A DNA stretch of 64,000 bases, taken from positions 6,081,001-6,145,000 of the forward strand of contig NZ_CP117449.1 of the NCBI RefSeq assembly GCF_030687835.1. The letters run 5' to 3'. Position 1 is the stretch's first letter. Each line of letters opens with the position of its first letter. The DNA is from Pseudomonas hefeiensis (GTDB lineage: Bacteria > Pseudomonadota > Gammaproteobacteria > Pseudomonadales > Pseudomonadaceae). Shown here piece by piece: positions 18,989-28,660 of the stretch. A model generated the notes under the pieces. It worked only from the letters and a program-made list of their open reading frames with translations. It was not told where the DNA came from and did no database searches. The translations under genes and the position numbers were made by a program.

Positions 18989-19015
18989 CCGAGATATCGT
19001 CGGCGTCTGGAATAT

Positions 19016-19116
19016 CGCCTTCGCGAGCAAGCCCGCTCCCACACTGGATCTTTAGCGAACACAAGATGTGTGTACGACAGAGACCCCATGTGGGAGCGGG
19101 CTTGCTCGCGAAGGGG
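19016..19116. repeat. REPIN: inverted REP pair
   Basis: TTCGCGAGCAAGCCCGCTCC at the left and GGAGCGGGCTTGCTCGCGAA at the right form an inverted pair between the convergent CYTH-CHAD and Lrp genes. Confidence 0.85.
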
Positions 19117-19137
19117 CCAGCAAATTCACCACAAAAA

Positions 19138-19608
19138 TCAGCGCACCACCGGCAAACTCGTCGTCGACTTGATCTCCGACAGCGCCACGATCGAGTTCAC
19201 TTCCTGGATCCCCGGCACCATCGACAGCTTTTCGAAGAAGAAGCGTTCATAAGCCTCGATGTCCGCCGTGACGATGCGCAGCAGGAAATCCACCGATCCC
19301 ATCAGCACGTAGCATTCCAGCACCTCGGGGAAGCCACGAATGGCTTCGGTGAACTCGGTGAAGTTCGAACGTCCGTGGGCGTTGAGTTTGATTTCGGCGA
19401 ATATCTGCGTGTTGAGACCGATTTTCTTGCGATCAAGCAAGGTCACCTGACCGCGAATAATCCCCTCCTCCTTCATCCGTTGAATCCGCCGCCAGCAGGG
19501 TGATTGGGACAAGCCCACCTGTTCGGCGATCTGCGCGCTGGACAGCGAAGCATCCTCTTGCAGCAGCGCCAGGATCCTGCGGTCGTAGCCGTCCAATTCC
19601 CCGTGCAT
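19138..19608 (-). CDS. Lrp/AsnC family transcriptional regulator
   Basis: 156 aa from MHGELDGYDRRIL, chosen over an upstream Met because AGAGG lies 7 nt before it. The N-terminal HTH is LDGYDRRILALLQEDASLS...IAEQVGLSQSPCWRRIQRM, and the C-terminal RAM/ACT domain runs from about residue 65 (ECYVLMGSVDFLLRIVTADIEAYERF). Divergent from a small ACT-like protein with a 125-nt shared promoter region, suggesting it regulates that gene. The effector is likely an amino acid; which one is unknown. Confidence 0.88.
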   Translation of the reverse strand: MHGELDGYDRRILALLQEDASLSSAQIAEQVGLSQSPCWRRIQRMKEEGIIRGQVTLLDRKKIGLNTQIFAEIKLNAHGRSNFTEFTEAIRGFPEVLECYVLMGSVDFLLRIVTADIEAYERFFFEKLSMVPGIQEVNSIVALSEIKSTTSLPVVR

Positions 19609-19733
19609 AAATAAACCTCTTACAGGTTGAATCAAGAATTATATGATTCATCAGATCCGGATAATCATCCATATTAGATAAGAAATGCCCCTTCGCGCAT
19701 GTAAACATTTCTCCATATCCACGGAGACTGTCC

Positions 19734-20066
19734 ATGCCCCCTCTCGAAGCTGTCACACCCACCCGCGCCGATGTCTGGCACGCCCATAACGGCCATTGTC
19801 GCGCGCACTACCACCTGCTGGCCGAAGCTGAACCGGATCTGCTGTGCCGGGCGCTGAATCTGTTTGCCTTGCAGGGCCTGACACCCCGGCAGGTCCACGT
19901 CGAACGCCACGATGATTGGCTGTCGATGGAGATCCTCATGGACGGCTTGAGCTGGCACCGTGCCCAAGTGCTCGCTGAAAAATTACGTAACCTGATCAGC
20001 GTGTGTTCCGTGGACCTGCAAGACGCTGACAGTGCGCGCCTTGAGCCGGCCCAGGCGGCAGGCTGA
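19734..20066 (+). CDS. Small conserved protein, possible ACT-like domain
   Basis: 110 aa, soluble. The segment DLLCRALNLFALQGLTPRQV followed by WLSMEILMDGLSWHRAQVLAEKLRNLISVCSVDL has the strand-helix-strand pattern of an ACT fold, like the small regulatory subunit of acetohydroxyacid synthase. No catalytic residues are evident. It is divergent from an Lrp regulator, so it may take part in amino-acid sensing. The assignment is weak and made by pattern only. Confidence 0.6.
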   Translation: MPPLEAVTPTRADVWHAHNGHCRAHYHLLAEAEPDLLCRALNLFALQGLTPRQVHVERHDDWLSMEILMDGLSWHRAQVLAEKLRNLISVCSVDLQDADSARLEPAQAAG

Positions 20067-20210
20067 AGGTTTGACGGCAAGAATTCGAAACGCATTGGTC
20101 GGGTAGTGGCCCAACGGTCCATAGGGTCAGGACTATTCTTTTGCAGACCGAGCGAGGACGCCGAAGCGTCTGTATCGCGGCTTTGCTGCAATTGTCCAAT
20201 AGGAACCCGC

Positions 20211-21995
20211 ATGTCCACCAAACACGCCACTCAGGACCGCTGGCTGGACCTCAATGATCTGCTGCGCCAATTGGTCGCCCAAGGCTTCATCAGCCAGGAC
20301 TGCGCCGAAAGCGCACTCAATGCGCGCCGGCGCCATAGCGCCAGCGCCCAGTTGCACCCACTGGAGTTCATCGCCAACCAGCACCTGGACGATCTCAGCC
20401 GCCCCGGCAAGCGCCTGGACCTGGAAAGCCTGACCCTCTGGCTGTCGCAGCAGGCCGGCCAGCCCTACCTGCGCATCGACCCACTGAAAATCAACGTGGC
20501 GGCGGTCACGCCGCTGATGTCCTACGCCTTTGCCCAGCGCCACAAGATTCTCGCGGTGGCTGTGGACCGTGACGCGGTCACCGTGGCCAGCGCCCAGCCT
20601 TACGTCAGCAGTTGGGAGGCAGACCTGACCCATGTGCTCAAGCTGCCAATCCAGCGGGTTGTTGCCAACCCGGTGGATATCCAGCGCCTGAGCGTGGAGT
20701 TCTATCGCCTGGCCAAATCGGTCAGCGGCGCCACGACGGTCGACCAGCAACCGAGCAACCTGAGCAACTTCGAACAACTGCTCAACCTGGGCGCCAGCGA
20801 TCAGGAGCCGGACGCCAACGACGCTCATATCGTCAATATTGTCGACTGGCTGTTCCAGTACGCCTTCCAGCAACGCGCCAGCGATATCCACATCGAACCG
20901 CGCCGCGAGCAGGGTACGGTGCGCTTTCGCATCGACGGGGTGCTGCACACCGTCTATCAGTTCCCGCCGCAGGTGACGATGGCGATCATCAGTCGCCTCA
21001 AAAGCCTGGGGCGGATGAACGTCGCGGAAAAGCGCAAGCCACAGGACGGTCGGGTCAAGACCAAAACCCCGGACGGTGGCGAAGTGGAATTGCGCCTGTC
21101 GACGCTGCCCACGGCGTTTGGCGAGAAGATGGTCATGCGCATCTTCGATCCGGAAGTACTGCTCAAGGACTTCGACCAGCTCGGTTTCTCCGCCGATGAC
21201 CTGCGCCGCTGGCAAGACATGACCCGTCAGCCCAACGGCATCATCCTGGTGACCGGCCCCACCGGTTCGGGCAAGACCACCACCCTCTACACCACCCTCA
21301 AGAAACTGGCGACGCCGGAGGTAAACCTTTGCACCATCGAGGACCCGATTGAAATGGTCGAGGCGTCCTTCAACCAGATGCAGGTGCAACACAACATCGA
21401 CCTGACCTTCGCCGCCGGCGTGCGTGCGCTGATGCGACAAGACCCGGACATCATCATGATCGGCGAGATCCGCGATCTGGAAACCGCCGAAATGGCGATC
21501 CAGGCGGCGCTCACCGGGCACCTCGTCCTCTCGACCCTGCACACCAACGATGCGCCGAGCGCCATCAGTCGCCTGCTGGAGCTAGGCGTGCCCCATTACC
21601 TGATCAAAGCCACGGTGCTCGGCGTCATGGCCCAGCGTCTGGTGCGCACACTGTGTCCGCACTGCAAGGCCCCCCTGACCCTGGATGAAGACGATTGGCA
21701 AACCCTGACACGCCCCTGGCAGGCCCCGTTGCCGGGCAATGCCCAACAGGCCGTCGGCTGCCTGGAGTGCCGAGACACCGGCTATCGCGGCCGCGCCGGG
21801 GTCTACGAAATCATGCAATTGACCGACAGCGTCAAAGGCTTGATTCACCCCGACACCGACCTGCTGGCGGTGCGTCGTCAGGCGTTCAAGGAAGGCATGC
21901 GCAGCTTGCGGTTATCGGGGGCACAAAAGGTGGCGGCGGGCTTGACCACTGTCGAGGAAGTGCTGCGGGTGACGCCACAGAGCGAGCAGAAGTAG
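20211..21995 (+). CDS. GspE/PilB-type secretion ATPase (orphan)
   Basis: 594 aa from MSTKHATQDRW (AGGAACCCGC upstream). N-terminal GspE_N-like domain about 1-150; ATPase core with Walker A GPTGSGKTTT (about residue 350), Asp box TIEDPIEMVE, Walker B-like PDIIMIGEIRD, His box LVLSTLHTNDAPSAISRLL, and the zinc tetracysteine CPHC...CLEC (about 481-520) of GspE/PilB. All motor residues are intact. No other type II secretion or type IV pilus gene is nearby, so its partner machinery is elsewhere. Confidence 0.88.
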   Translation: MSTKHATQDRWLDLNDLLRQLVAQGFISQDCAESALNARRRHSASAQLHPLEFIANQHLDDLSRPGKRLDLESLTLWLSQQAGQPYLRIDPLKINVAAVTPLMSYAFAQRHKILAVAVDRDAVTVASAQPYVSSWEADLTHVLKLPIQRVVANPVDIQRLSVEFYRLAKSVSGATTVDQQPSNLSNFEQLLNLGASDQEPDANDAHIVNIVDWLFQYAFQQRASDIHIEPRREQGTVRFRIDGVLHTVYQFPPQVTMAIISRLKSLGRMNVAEKRKPQDGRVKTKTPDGGEVELRLSTLPTAFGEKMVMRIFDPEVLLKDFDQLGFSADDLRRWQDMTRQPNGIILVTGPTGSGKTTTLYTTLKKLATPEVNLCTIEDPIEMVEASFNQMQVQHNIDLTFAAGVRALMRQDPDIIMIGEIRDLETAEMAIQAALTGHLVLSTLHTNDAPSAISRLLELGVPHYLIKATVLGVMAQRLVRTLCPHCKAPLTLDEDDWQTLTRPWQAPLPGNAQQAVGCLECRDTGYRGRAGVYEIMQLTDSVKGLIHPDTDLLAVRRQAFKEGMRSLRLSGAQKVAAGLTTVEEVLRVTPQSEQK

Positions 21996-22008
21996 CTGTG
22001 GCGAGAGG

Positions 22009-22098
22009 CTGTGGGAGCAAGGCTTGCCCGCGATGAAAATGACGCGGTCTCCCGGGGAAGCGAGGCGCCTGCATCGCGAGCAAGCTTTGTTCCCACAG
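22009..22098. repeat. REPIN: inverted REP pair
   Basis: CTGTGGGAGCAAGGCTTGCC and GCATCGCGAGCAAGCTTTGT-TCCCACAG form an imperfect inverted pair between the secretion ATPase and the SPFH gene. Confidence 0.8.
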
Positions 22099-22169
22099 AG
22101 TGAGGATAATGGCCGCTTGCCCTACACTCAGGGCTCGCAAGTCATTTTCAATCAGAACAGGGAACAGTC

Positions 22170-23090
22170 ATGCAGATCGGTAGCGTACTTTTACTTTTTA
22201 TCGGCCTCGTGGTCGCCATTCTATTCATGGGTTTCAAGGTCGTGCCCCAGGGCTACCAATGGACTGTCGAGCGGTTCGGCCGCTACACCAACACGCTCAA
22301 GCCCGGCTTGAACATCATCATCCCAGTGATGGATCGCATCGGGCGCAAGATCAATGTCATGGAAAGCGTACTGGACATCCCGCCTCAGGAAGTCATTACC
22401 GCCGACAACGCCACGGTACAGATCGACGCAGTGTGCTTCTTCCAGGTAGTCAATACCGCCCAGGCTGCCTACGAGGTCAACAACCTCGAGCACGCGATCC
22501 GCAATCTGCTGCAAACCAATATCCGCACCGTGCTGGGGTCCATGGAGCTGGACGCGATGCTGAGCCAGCGCGACGGCATCAATGAAAAATTGCTGCGCAC
22601 TGTCGATGAAGCCACAGCACCGTGGGGTATCAAGATTACCCGGATCGAGATCAAGGACATCAGCCCACCGGCCGACCTGATGGCGGCCATGTCGGGGCAG
22701 ATGAAAGCCGAACGCATCAAGCGCGCCCAAATCCTGGAAGCCGAGGGCTTGCGAGCGTCGGCGATTCTCACCGCCGAAGGCAAGAAGCAGGCGCAAATCC
22801 TCGAGGCCGAGGGCAGCCGCCAGGCCGCGTTCCTGGAGTCCGAGGCCCGCGAGCGCCAAGCGCAAGCCGAAGCGCTGGCCACCCAGGTGGTATCGCAGGC
22901 AATCGCAGACGGCAATGTCCAGGCCGTGAACTACTTCGTCGCGCAAAAATACATTGATGCGCTGGGCAAACTGGCGTCGGCCAACAACAGCAAGGTGATC
23001 CTGATGCCGCTGGAAGCCAGTCAGGTCATCGGAGCAGTCGGCGGCATCGGTGAGATCGTCAGGGCCACCTTCGACAGCAAGAAAGCCTGA
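22170..23090 (+). CDS. qmcA: SPFH/band-7 membrane protein QmcA (paraslipin)
   Basis: 306 aa. One N-terminal membrane helix ([18 protein letters not shown]), then the stomatin/SPFH domain ([45 protein letters not shown]) and a coiled-coil, Ala/Glu-rich tail ([20 protein letters not shown]). It scaffolds membrane microdomains and partners with an NfeD protein, which is encoded 9 nt downstream. RBS AGGGAACAGTC precedes the ATG. Confidence 0.9.
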   Translation: MQIGSVLLLFIGLVVAILFMGFKVVPQGYQWTVERFGRYTNTLKPGLNIIIPVMDRIGRKINVMESVLDIPPQEVITADNATVQIDAVCFFQVVNTAQAAYEVNNLEHAIRNLLQTNIRTVLGSMELDAMLSQRDGINEKLLRTVDEATAPWGIKITRIEIKDISPPADLMAAMSGQMKAERIKRAQILEAEGLRASAILTAEGKKQAQILEAEGSRQAAFLESEARERQAQAEALATQVVSQAIADGNVQAVNYFVAQKYIDALGKLASANNSKVILMPLEASQVIGAVGGIGEIVRATFDSKKA

Positions 23091-23099
23091 GGCGCAAAT

Positions 23100-23549
23100 A
23101 TGTGGGTGTTCCTGCAACAACTGTCGTACTGGGACTGGCTGGCGCTGGGCGTCATCCTGCTGATCCTCGAAGTGTTTGGCGCTGGCGGCTACCTGCTATG
23201 GATCGGCATAGCCGCCGCGGCGGTCGGCGTGCTCACGTTCATCCTGCCGCAGATGCCGTGGGAAATGCAGTTCCTGTTGTTCGGCCTTTTCGCCATCGCG
23301 ACCGCACTGTACTGGTGGCGACGCCAGCGCAGCGCAGTGCGCCAAAGCGATCAACCGCTCCTGAACCTGCGCGGACAGGAACTGATCGGCAAGGTCTTTC
23401 AGATTCATGAAGCGATTATCGATGGACGCGGCAAGATCAAGGTGGCGGACGGTGTCTGGCTGGCCAAGGGGCCCGAGTCGCCCGTTGGCACGCGGGTCAG
23501 GGTGGTGGCACAGGAAGGCGCGGTGCTGCTGGTAGAACGGGCAGACTGA
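23100..23549 (+). CDS. NfeD-family membrane protein
   Basis: 149 aa. Three hydrophobic segments in the first ~80 residues (LALGVILLILEVFGAGGYLLW, AAAVGVLTFIL, FLLFGLFAIATALYWW) and a C-terminal OB-fold-like domain (ELIGKVFQIHEAIIDGRGKIKVADGVWLAKG) are the NfeD plan. It follows qmcA by 9 nt, matching the widespread SPFH-NfeD operon in which the two proteins form one membrane complex. Confidence 0.88.
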   Translation: MWVFLQQLSYWDWLALGVILLILEVFGAGGYLLWIGIAAAAVGVLTFILPQMPWEMQFLLFGLFAIATALYWWRRQRSAVRQSDQPLLNLRGQELIGKVFQIHEAIIDGRGKIKVADGVWLAKGPESPVGTRVRVVAQEGAVLLVERAD

Positions 23550-23617
23550 GACGTCATGGAACTGAATCGACGGGCTGGCTATCCAAAGTCATAGTTAACC
23601 CAGTGGAGTCACCTATC

Positions 23618-23935
23618 ATGCGTCTCAAACTTGCTGTCGCCACCTTGGCCTTGCTTGCTCTTCCTGTCGGCTCGGCAATGGCCGACACGTTTTGGCGTAA
23701 CGTCATCTCGTCCGGTGCAACCACCGGTTCCACCTATCTGACTTTCAAGGATAACAAGCTGATCGTCGCCGCCCAGGACGACGCCGGCAGTTTCGTTGCC
23801 AGCGACGGCGGTATCCGTGGTCCATACCTGGAAGCGGCGATGCAGAAAGTCCGTGCCGACAACCCGGGCCTGCAGGCCACCGACATGGAACTGGCCAATG
23901 CGATCCTGGCGAAAAACGCCGTCGCCCAGGACTGA
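23618..23935 (+). CDS. Small secreted DUF2388-type protein
   Basis: 105 aa. Start at MRLKLAVATL with GGAG 8 nt upstream; an upstream Met lacks an RBS. Signal peptide ends near SAMA, leaving a mature DTFWRNVISSGATTGSTYLTF protein with no Cys. This matches small periplasmic DUF2388 proteins common in Pseudomonas, function unknown. It has its own terminator and is probably a single-gene unit. Confidence 0.75.
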   Translation: MRLKLAVATLALLALPVGSAMADTFWRNVISSGATTGSTYLTFKDNKLIVAAQDDAGSFVASDGGIRGPYLEAAMQKVRADNPGLQATDMELANAILAKNAVAQD

Positions 23936-23947
23936 TTTTGGCCCATG

Positions 23948-23979
23948 AAAAATGCCGCTCGATGGGAGCGGCATTTTTT
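23948..23979 (+). terminator. Terminator after DUF2388 gene
   Basis: AAAAATGCCGCTC / GAGCGGCATTTTTTT with a short loop, about 12 nt past the stop. Confidence 0.9.
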
Positions 23980-24016
23980 TGCCCGAAAATATTATCAGGC
24001 TGTACGCAGTATCCCG

Positions 24017-24105
24017 TGTGGGAGCGGGCTTGCTCGCGAAAGCGGTGTATCAGTCAACACTACTGAAGCTGACACACCGCTTTCGCGAGCAAGCCCGCTC
24101 CCACA
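24017..24105. repeat. REPIN: long inverted REP pair
   Basis: GTGGGAGCGGGCTTGCTCGC...AAAGCGGTGT is mirrored by ACACCGCTTTCGCGAGCAAGCCCGCTCCCAC-type sequence on the right; near-perfect arms of about 36 bp, between convergent genes. Confidence 0.9.
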
Positions 24106-24116
24106 TTGGATCCGGG

Positions 24117-24500
24117 TTATTCGCCGATAGCAGTCTTGTAGCCTGGCGCATCAAGCAGCTTGTCCAGCTCGGCCTTGTCGCTTGGGTTGAGCTTGAAAAT
24201 CCATGCGCCGTAAGGATCGGAGTTCAGCAGTTCCGGTGAACCGCCCAGGTCTTCGTTGACCGCGATCACTTCGCCACTGATCGGCGAGTAGATGTCGGAA
24301 GCGGCTTTTACCGACTCCACGACACCGGCCTGGTCACCCGCGGAAAAAACCTTACCGACCTCGGTCAGTTCGACAAACACCACATCACCCAGAGCTTCCT
24401 GCGCATGATCGCTAATGCCCACGGTGACCGTACCGTCAGCTTCCAGACGCGCCCACTCGTGGCTATCGGCAAAACGCAGTTCGGCAGGGATATTGCTCAT
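24117..24500 (-). CDS. gcvH: Glycine cleavage system H protein
   Basis: 127 aa lipoyl carrier protein. Start [10 protein letters not shown]. The lipoylated lysine is in the canonical [15 protein letters not shown] segment (about residue 64). It shuttles the aminomethyl intermediate between the P, T and L proteins. Downstream of gcvT by 51 nt, so co-transcribed; gcvP is not visible in the window. Confidence 0.96.
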   Translation of the reverse strand: MSNIPAELRFADSHEWARLEADGTVTVGISDHAQEALGDVVFVELTEVGKVFSAGDQAGVVESVKAASDIYSPISGEVIAVNEDLGGSPELLNSDPYGAWIFKLNPSDKAELDKLLDAPGYKTAIGE

Positions 24501-24551
24501 ATTCAGTGTCCTCAAGAGAAGTGTCAGCGGCCAGCGGCCCGCCGCAAAAGG

Positions 24552-25634
24552 TTAGATCAGGGTTTTGCCATGGCGGACGAAGGTCGGCTTGACCACTCGT
24601 ACCGGGTACCACTTACCACGAATTTCCACCTCGGCACGATCGGCGGTGGCCATCGGAACGCGTGCCAAGGCAATTGACTTGCTAAGCGTAGGAGAAAAAC
24701 TACCACTGGTGATCTCCCCTTCGCCAACATCGGCGATGCGGACCACCTGATGAGCGCGCAGAACACCGCGTTCTTCCAGCACCAGGCCCACCAGTTTTTG
24801 CTGCACACCGCCAGCCAGCTCGGTTTCCAGTGCGCCGCGCCCGATGAACTGACGGCTCGCCGGTTCCCAGGCGATGCTCCAGGCCATGTTCGAGGCCAGC
24901 GGAGAAACGTCCTGATGGATGTCCTGACCATAGAGGTTCATGCCGGCCTCCAGGCGCAAGGTATCGCGAGCGCCAAGGCCGATGGGAGAAATGCCGGCGC
25001 CCACCAGATCGTTGAAAAAACTCGGGGCCTCATGGGCAGGCAGAACGATCTCCAGGCCATCTTCGCCAGTGTAGCCGGTACGGGCGATGAACCAGTCACC
25101 GTCGGCACGGCCTTCGAAAGGCTTGAGTTGCTGGATCAGTTGGCCGCGCGATTGCGAGACCAGTTCGGCAATCTTGTGCCGGGCCTGGGGCCCTTGGATC
25201 GCCAGCATTGCCAGTTCGGGACGCTCAACCAGTTGCACGTCGTACTCACCGAGCTGTGCCTGCATCCAGGCCAAGTCCTGATCGCGGGTCGAGGCGTTGA
25301 AGACCAGCCGATAGCCATCCTCAACACGGTAAATGATCATGTCGTCGACGATGCCGCCGCGCTCGTTCAGCATGGTGCTGTACAAGGCACGTCCTGTGTC
25401 CTGCAAGCGATCGACATCATTGGCCAGCAGGCGCTGCAACCAGGCCTTGGCCTGGGGACCGGCGACATCGATAACGGTCATGTGGGATACATCGAACACA
25501 CCGCAGTCGCGACGCACCTGATGGTGCTCCTCAACCTGCGAGCCGTAATGCAAAGGCATATCCCAACCGCCAAAATCGACCATCTTCGCGCCGAGGGCGA
25601 GATGAAGGTCATACAGAGGCGTACGCTGTCCCAT
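24552..25634 (-). CDS. gcvT: Aminomethyltransferase (glycine cleavage T protein)
   Basis: 360 aa. Start MGQRTPLYDLH with AAGGAG 6 nt upstream. Conserved family blocks: MVDFGGWDMPLHYGSQVEEHH, FDVSHMTVIDVAGP, RTGYTGEDGLEIVLP (folate/tetrahydrofolate site), LGARDTLRLEAGMNLYGQD and the C-terminal barrel EITSGSFSPTLSKSIALA. It transfers the one-carbon unit to tetrahydrofolate. The 150-nt gap upstream, shared with the preceding iron-transport gene's 3' end, holds no obvious glycine riboswitch. Confidence 0.96.
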   Translation of the reverse strand: MGQRTPLYDLHLALGAKMVDFGGWDMPLHYGSQVEEHHQVRRDCGVFDVSHMTVIDVAGPQAKAWLQRLLANDVDRLQDTGRALYSTMLNERGGIVDDMIIYRVEDGYRLVFNASTRDQDLAWMQAQLGEYDVQLVERPELAMLAIQGPQARHKIAELVSQSRGQLIQQLKPFEGRADGDWFIARTGYTGEDGLEIVLPAHEAPSFFNDLVGAGISPIGLGARDTLRLEAGMNLYGQDIHQDVSPLASNMAWSIAWEPASRQFIGRGALETELAGGVQQKLVGLVLEERGVLRAHQVVRIADVGEGEITSGSFSPTLSKSIALARVPMATADRAEVEIRGKWYPVRVVKPTFVRHGKTLI

Positions 25635-25784
25635 GGGTGTCTCCTTCCGGGCTTGGCGAAGGTGCGGACGAGCACTGCACAGCGTGAACGCCAAAAACGT
25701 TTTCAGACGCTATCAGTTGCCCGGTCCGACAGACGGACCGCACCGAATGCCGCGCATTGTAGCCGCATGATGTAGGACTGACAC

Positions 25785-27400
25785 CTAGCTGTTTCGATGG
25801 GCCGAGCGTCGAATCAATCCAATGACCGGCAACAAGCCCACCAGCACCAGGGTCAGCGCCGGCAACGCGGCCCTGGCCCACTCCCCTTCACTGGTCATTT
25901 CGAAGATTCGCACCGCCAGTGTGTCCCAGCCGAACGGGCGCATCAGCAGGGTTGCGGGCATTTCCTTGAGTACATCGACGAAGACCAGCAACGCCGCACT
26001 CAAGGTGCCCGGTAACAACAACGGCAGATACACTTTGAAAACAGTCGCGGCCCACTGACCCCAAGACTACGTGCCGCTTCAGGCAAAGAAGGGCGGATTC
26101 GCGCCAGGCTGCTTTCCAATGGACCGTAGGCCACAGCCAAGAAGCGCACCAGATAGGCCAACAGCAGAGCCGACAGGCTGCCCAACAGCAACGGTTTTCC
26201 AGCACCGCCGAGCAAGGTTGACAGGGGGATGACCAGTTCGCGGTCCAGATAGCTGAAGGCAAGCATGATCGAGACCGCCAGCACCGAACCGGGCAAGGCG
26301 TAGCCCAGGTTCGCCAGGCCGACGCCGGCGCGAATGGGACGGGTCGGCGCCAGACGTCGGGCGAAAGCCAACAGCAAGGCGACGCATACGGTGACCAGTG
26401 CCGCCAGCCCACCCAGATAGAGGGTATGGACGATCAGACCGGCATAACGCTCGTCCAGGTCGAACCGGCCGCGTTGCCAGAACCACACCACCAGTTGCAG
26501 TATCGGAATCACGAATGCACAGGCGAACACCAAGGCGCACCAACCGCTGGCCGCCACAGCCTTAAGGCCGCGCAAATGATAAAGCGCCTTGACTCGGGGT
26601 CGCTCGTTGCTGGCACGCTGGGCGCCTCGGGCGCGGCGTTCGCCGTAAAGCACCAGCATCACCGCCAGCAACAACAGGCTGGCCAGTTGCGCCGCGCTGG
26701 AGAGGCTGAAGAAGCCGTACCAGGTCTTGTAGATGGCCGTGGTGAAGGTGTCAAAGTTGAACACCGACACCGCGCCGAAATCCGCCAGGGTCTCCATCAA
26801 TGCCAGCGCCACGCCGGCACCGATGGCCGGTCGGGCCACTGGCAGCGCCACTCGCCAGAACGCCTGCCACGGCGACTGCCCCAGCACCCGGGCCGCTTCC
26901 ATCAATCCCTTGCCTTGGGCCAGGAACGCACTTCGCGCCAGCAAATAAACGTAAGGGTAAAAGACCAGGACCAACACCAGGATCACCCCGCCGGTGGAGC
27001 GTACCCGGGGCAGGCGCAGGTCGCTGCCGAACCATTCGCGCATCAATGTTTGCACTGGGCCGGCAAAGTCCAGCAAGCCCACGAAGACAAACGCCAACAC
27101 GTAGGCTGGAATCGCAAACGGCAACATCAATGCCCAGTCGAGCCAACGCCGGCCGGGAAACTCACACAGGCTGGTGAGCCAGGCGAGGCTGACACCCAAC
27201 AACGTTACACCGACACCCACGCCAACAATCAGCGTCAGGGTGTTGCCCAACAAGCGTGGCATCTGGGTATCCCAGAGGTGGGACCAGATTTGCTGGTCGA
27301 TGCTCTGCCAGGACAGCAGCAGGACGCTCAAGGGCAACAGCACCAGCGCGGCGATAGCAAAAACCAGAGGGTACCAGCGGCGTTGGACGGGGTGGGTCAA
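25785..27400 (-). CDS. fbpB: Iron(III) ABC transporter permease (FbpB type), apparent one-base deletion
   Basis: Inner-membrane permease with two fused six-helix halves, about 538 aa if corrected. The frame from 27400 carries WYPLVFAIAALVLLPLSVLL and the first EAA loop EAARVLGQSPWQAFWRVALPVA. The second EAA loop starts EAARSLGVSGPRLFSK and then breaks at about 26036. The continuation VYLPLLLPGTLSAALLVF...IGLIRRSAHRNS lies in another frame (25785-26033). One missing base at the Ser codon explains it. Downstream of the binding-protein gene fbpA; an ATPase subunit gene is not seen nearby. Confidence 0.87.
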
Positions 27401-27442
27401 GGGGGAGTCTCGGGGCAGTCATCAAGCGCGTATTAAACCGCA

Positions 27443-27522
27443 AAAAAAAGATCGCAGCCTGCACCAGCACCTACATTGGAACGCGATCCCCTGTAGAAGC
27501 TGCCGCAGACTGCGATCTTTAG
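27443..27522. repeat. REP-like inverted repeat (AAAGATCGCAG family)
   Basis: AAAAGATCGCAGCCTGC and GCAGACTGCGATCTTT pair across the fbpA-fbpB gap, with inner CGATCCCCTGTAGAAGCTGC-like sequence. A second REP family, different from the GTGGGAG ones. In the fbp operon it could act as a partial attenuator. Confidence 0.75.
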
Positions 27523-27529
27523 TGCTTTT

Positions 27530-28534
27530 TTAGTTCCAGCCAGCGCGATCCATCAGGCGGATGGCTTCGGCCTGGCGTTTACCCGCCACTTCAACCGGCA
27601 GGGTATCGGCCTTGAACTTGCCCCAGGCGGCGACTTCCTTGGAGGGCTCCACGTTCGGGTTGGCCGGGAACTCCTGATTCACGTCGGCGAAGATGTTCTG
27701 GGCTTCAGGCGTGGTCATCCATTCCACCAGCTTCTTCGCCGCTTCCGGGTGCGGTGCGTATTTGGTCAGGCCGATGCCCGAGAGGTTGATGTGCACGCCA
27801 CGGTCGGCCTGGTTCGGCCAGAACAGTTTGACCTTCAGGTCCGGCTTCTGCTGGTGCAGGCGACCGAAGTAGTAAGTGTTGACGATGCCGACGTCACACT
27901 GACCGGCATTGATGGCCTCAAGCAATGCCGTGTCATCGGAGAACACATCGGTGGACAGGTTCTTGACCCAGCCCTTGATGATTTCTTCGGTTTTTTCCGA
28001 GCCGTGGGTTTCAATCAGGGTGGCGGTCAGGGACTGGTTGTAGACCTTCTTCGAGGTGCGCAGGCACAGGCGGCCTTCCCACTCTTTACCTGCCAGGGCT
28101 TCGTAGGTAGTCAGTTCACCCGGTTTGACCCGGTCGGTGGAATAGGCAATGGTCCGCGCCCGCAGGCTCAGGCCGGTCCAGGCGTGGGAAGACGCACGGT
28201 ACTGGGCCGGAATGTTGGCGTCGATCACTTGGGAGGTGAAGGGCTGGAGAATCCCCATCTGCTCCGCCTGCCAGAGGTTACCGGCGTCGACGGTGAGCAG
28301 CAGGTCGGCGGTGGCGTTTTCACCCTCGGCCTTGATCCGCTGCATCAATGGCGCTTCCTTGTCAGTGATGAACTTCACCGAGACGCCAGTCTTCTTGGTG
28401 TACGCATCGAAAACCGGCTTGATCAGTTCATCGATACGCGAGGAGTAGACCACCACCTCATCGGCAGCCTGGGCGGCGGTAGAGCCGATCAGGGTCAAGG
28501 CGAGGACGGACAGCAGACGCTTGGATGCCAACAT
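27530..28534 (-). CDS. fbpA: Periplasmic ferric iron-binding protein (FbpA type)
   Basis: 334 aa with a signal peptide ending STAAQA and mature start [21 protein letters not shown]. The adjacent iron-coordinating tyrosines appear as [10 protein letters not shown], a hallmark of FbpA/HitA/AfuA. It captures Fe3+ in the periplasm for the permease encoded downstream. A Fur-box-like sequence lies 29-47 nt before the ATG. Confidence 0.93.
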   Translation of the reverse strand: MLASKRLLSVLALTLIGSTAAQAADEVVVYSSRIDELIKPVFDAYTKKTGVSVKFITDKEAPLMQRIKAEGENATADLLLTVDAGNLWQAEQMGILQPFTSQVIDANIPAQYRASSHAWTGLSLRARTIAYSTDRVKPGELTTYEALAGKEWEGRLCLRTSKKVYNQSLTATLIETHGSEKTEEIIKGWVKNLSTDVFSDDTALLEAINAGQCDVGIVNTYYFGRLHQQKPDLKVKLFWPNQADRGVHINLSGIGLTKYAPHPEAAKKLVEWMTTPEAQNIFADVNQEFPANPNVEPSKEVAAWGKFKADTLPVEVAGKRQAEAIRLMDRAGWN

Positions 28535-28562
28535 GGGAGCGGTCTCTCGATTGGAAAGGAGC

Positions 28563-28581
28563 GCAAATGATAAGGACTCAC
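28563..28581. promoter_or_regulatory. Candidate Fur box upstream of fbpA
   Basis: GCAAATGATAAGGACTCAC matches the 19-bp Fur consensus at about 12 of 19 positions by my hand alignment, best in the AATGATAA half. Position just upstream of the fbpA start fits repression by iron. The right half is poor, so confidence is low. Confidence 0.35.
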
Positions 28582-28660
28582 ATTTACCTTCTCAATCGAA
28601 CAGTGACCAGACACGTTTCCAAATGTTGCAACTATGAGATGTGCTGTGTTTTTGCATCCG

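Noticed and set aside
24117..25784. Glycine riboswitch upstream of gcvT
   Set aside because: The 150-nt leader lacks the conserved glycine-aptamer blocks on inspection.
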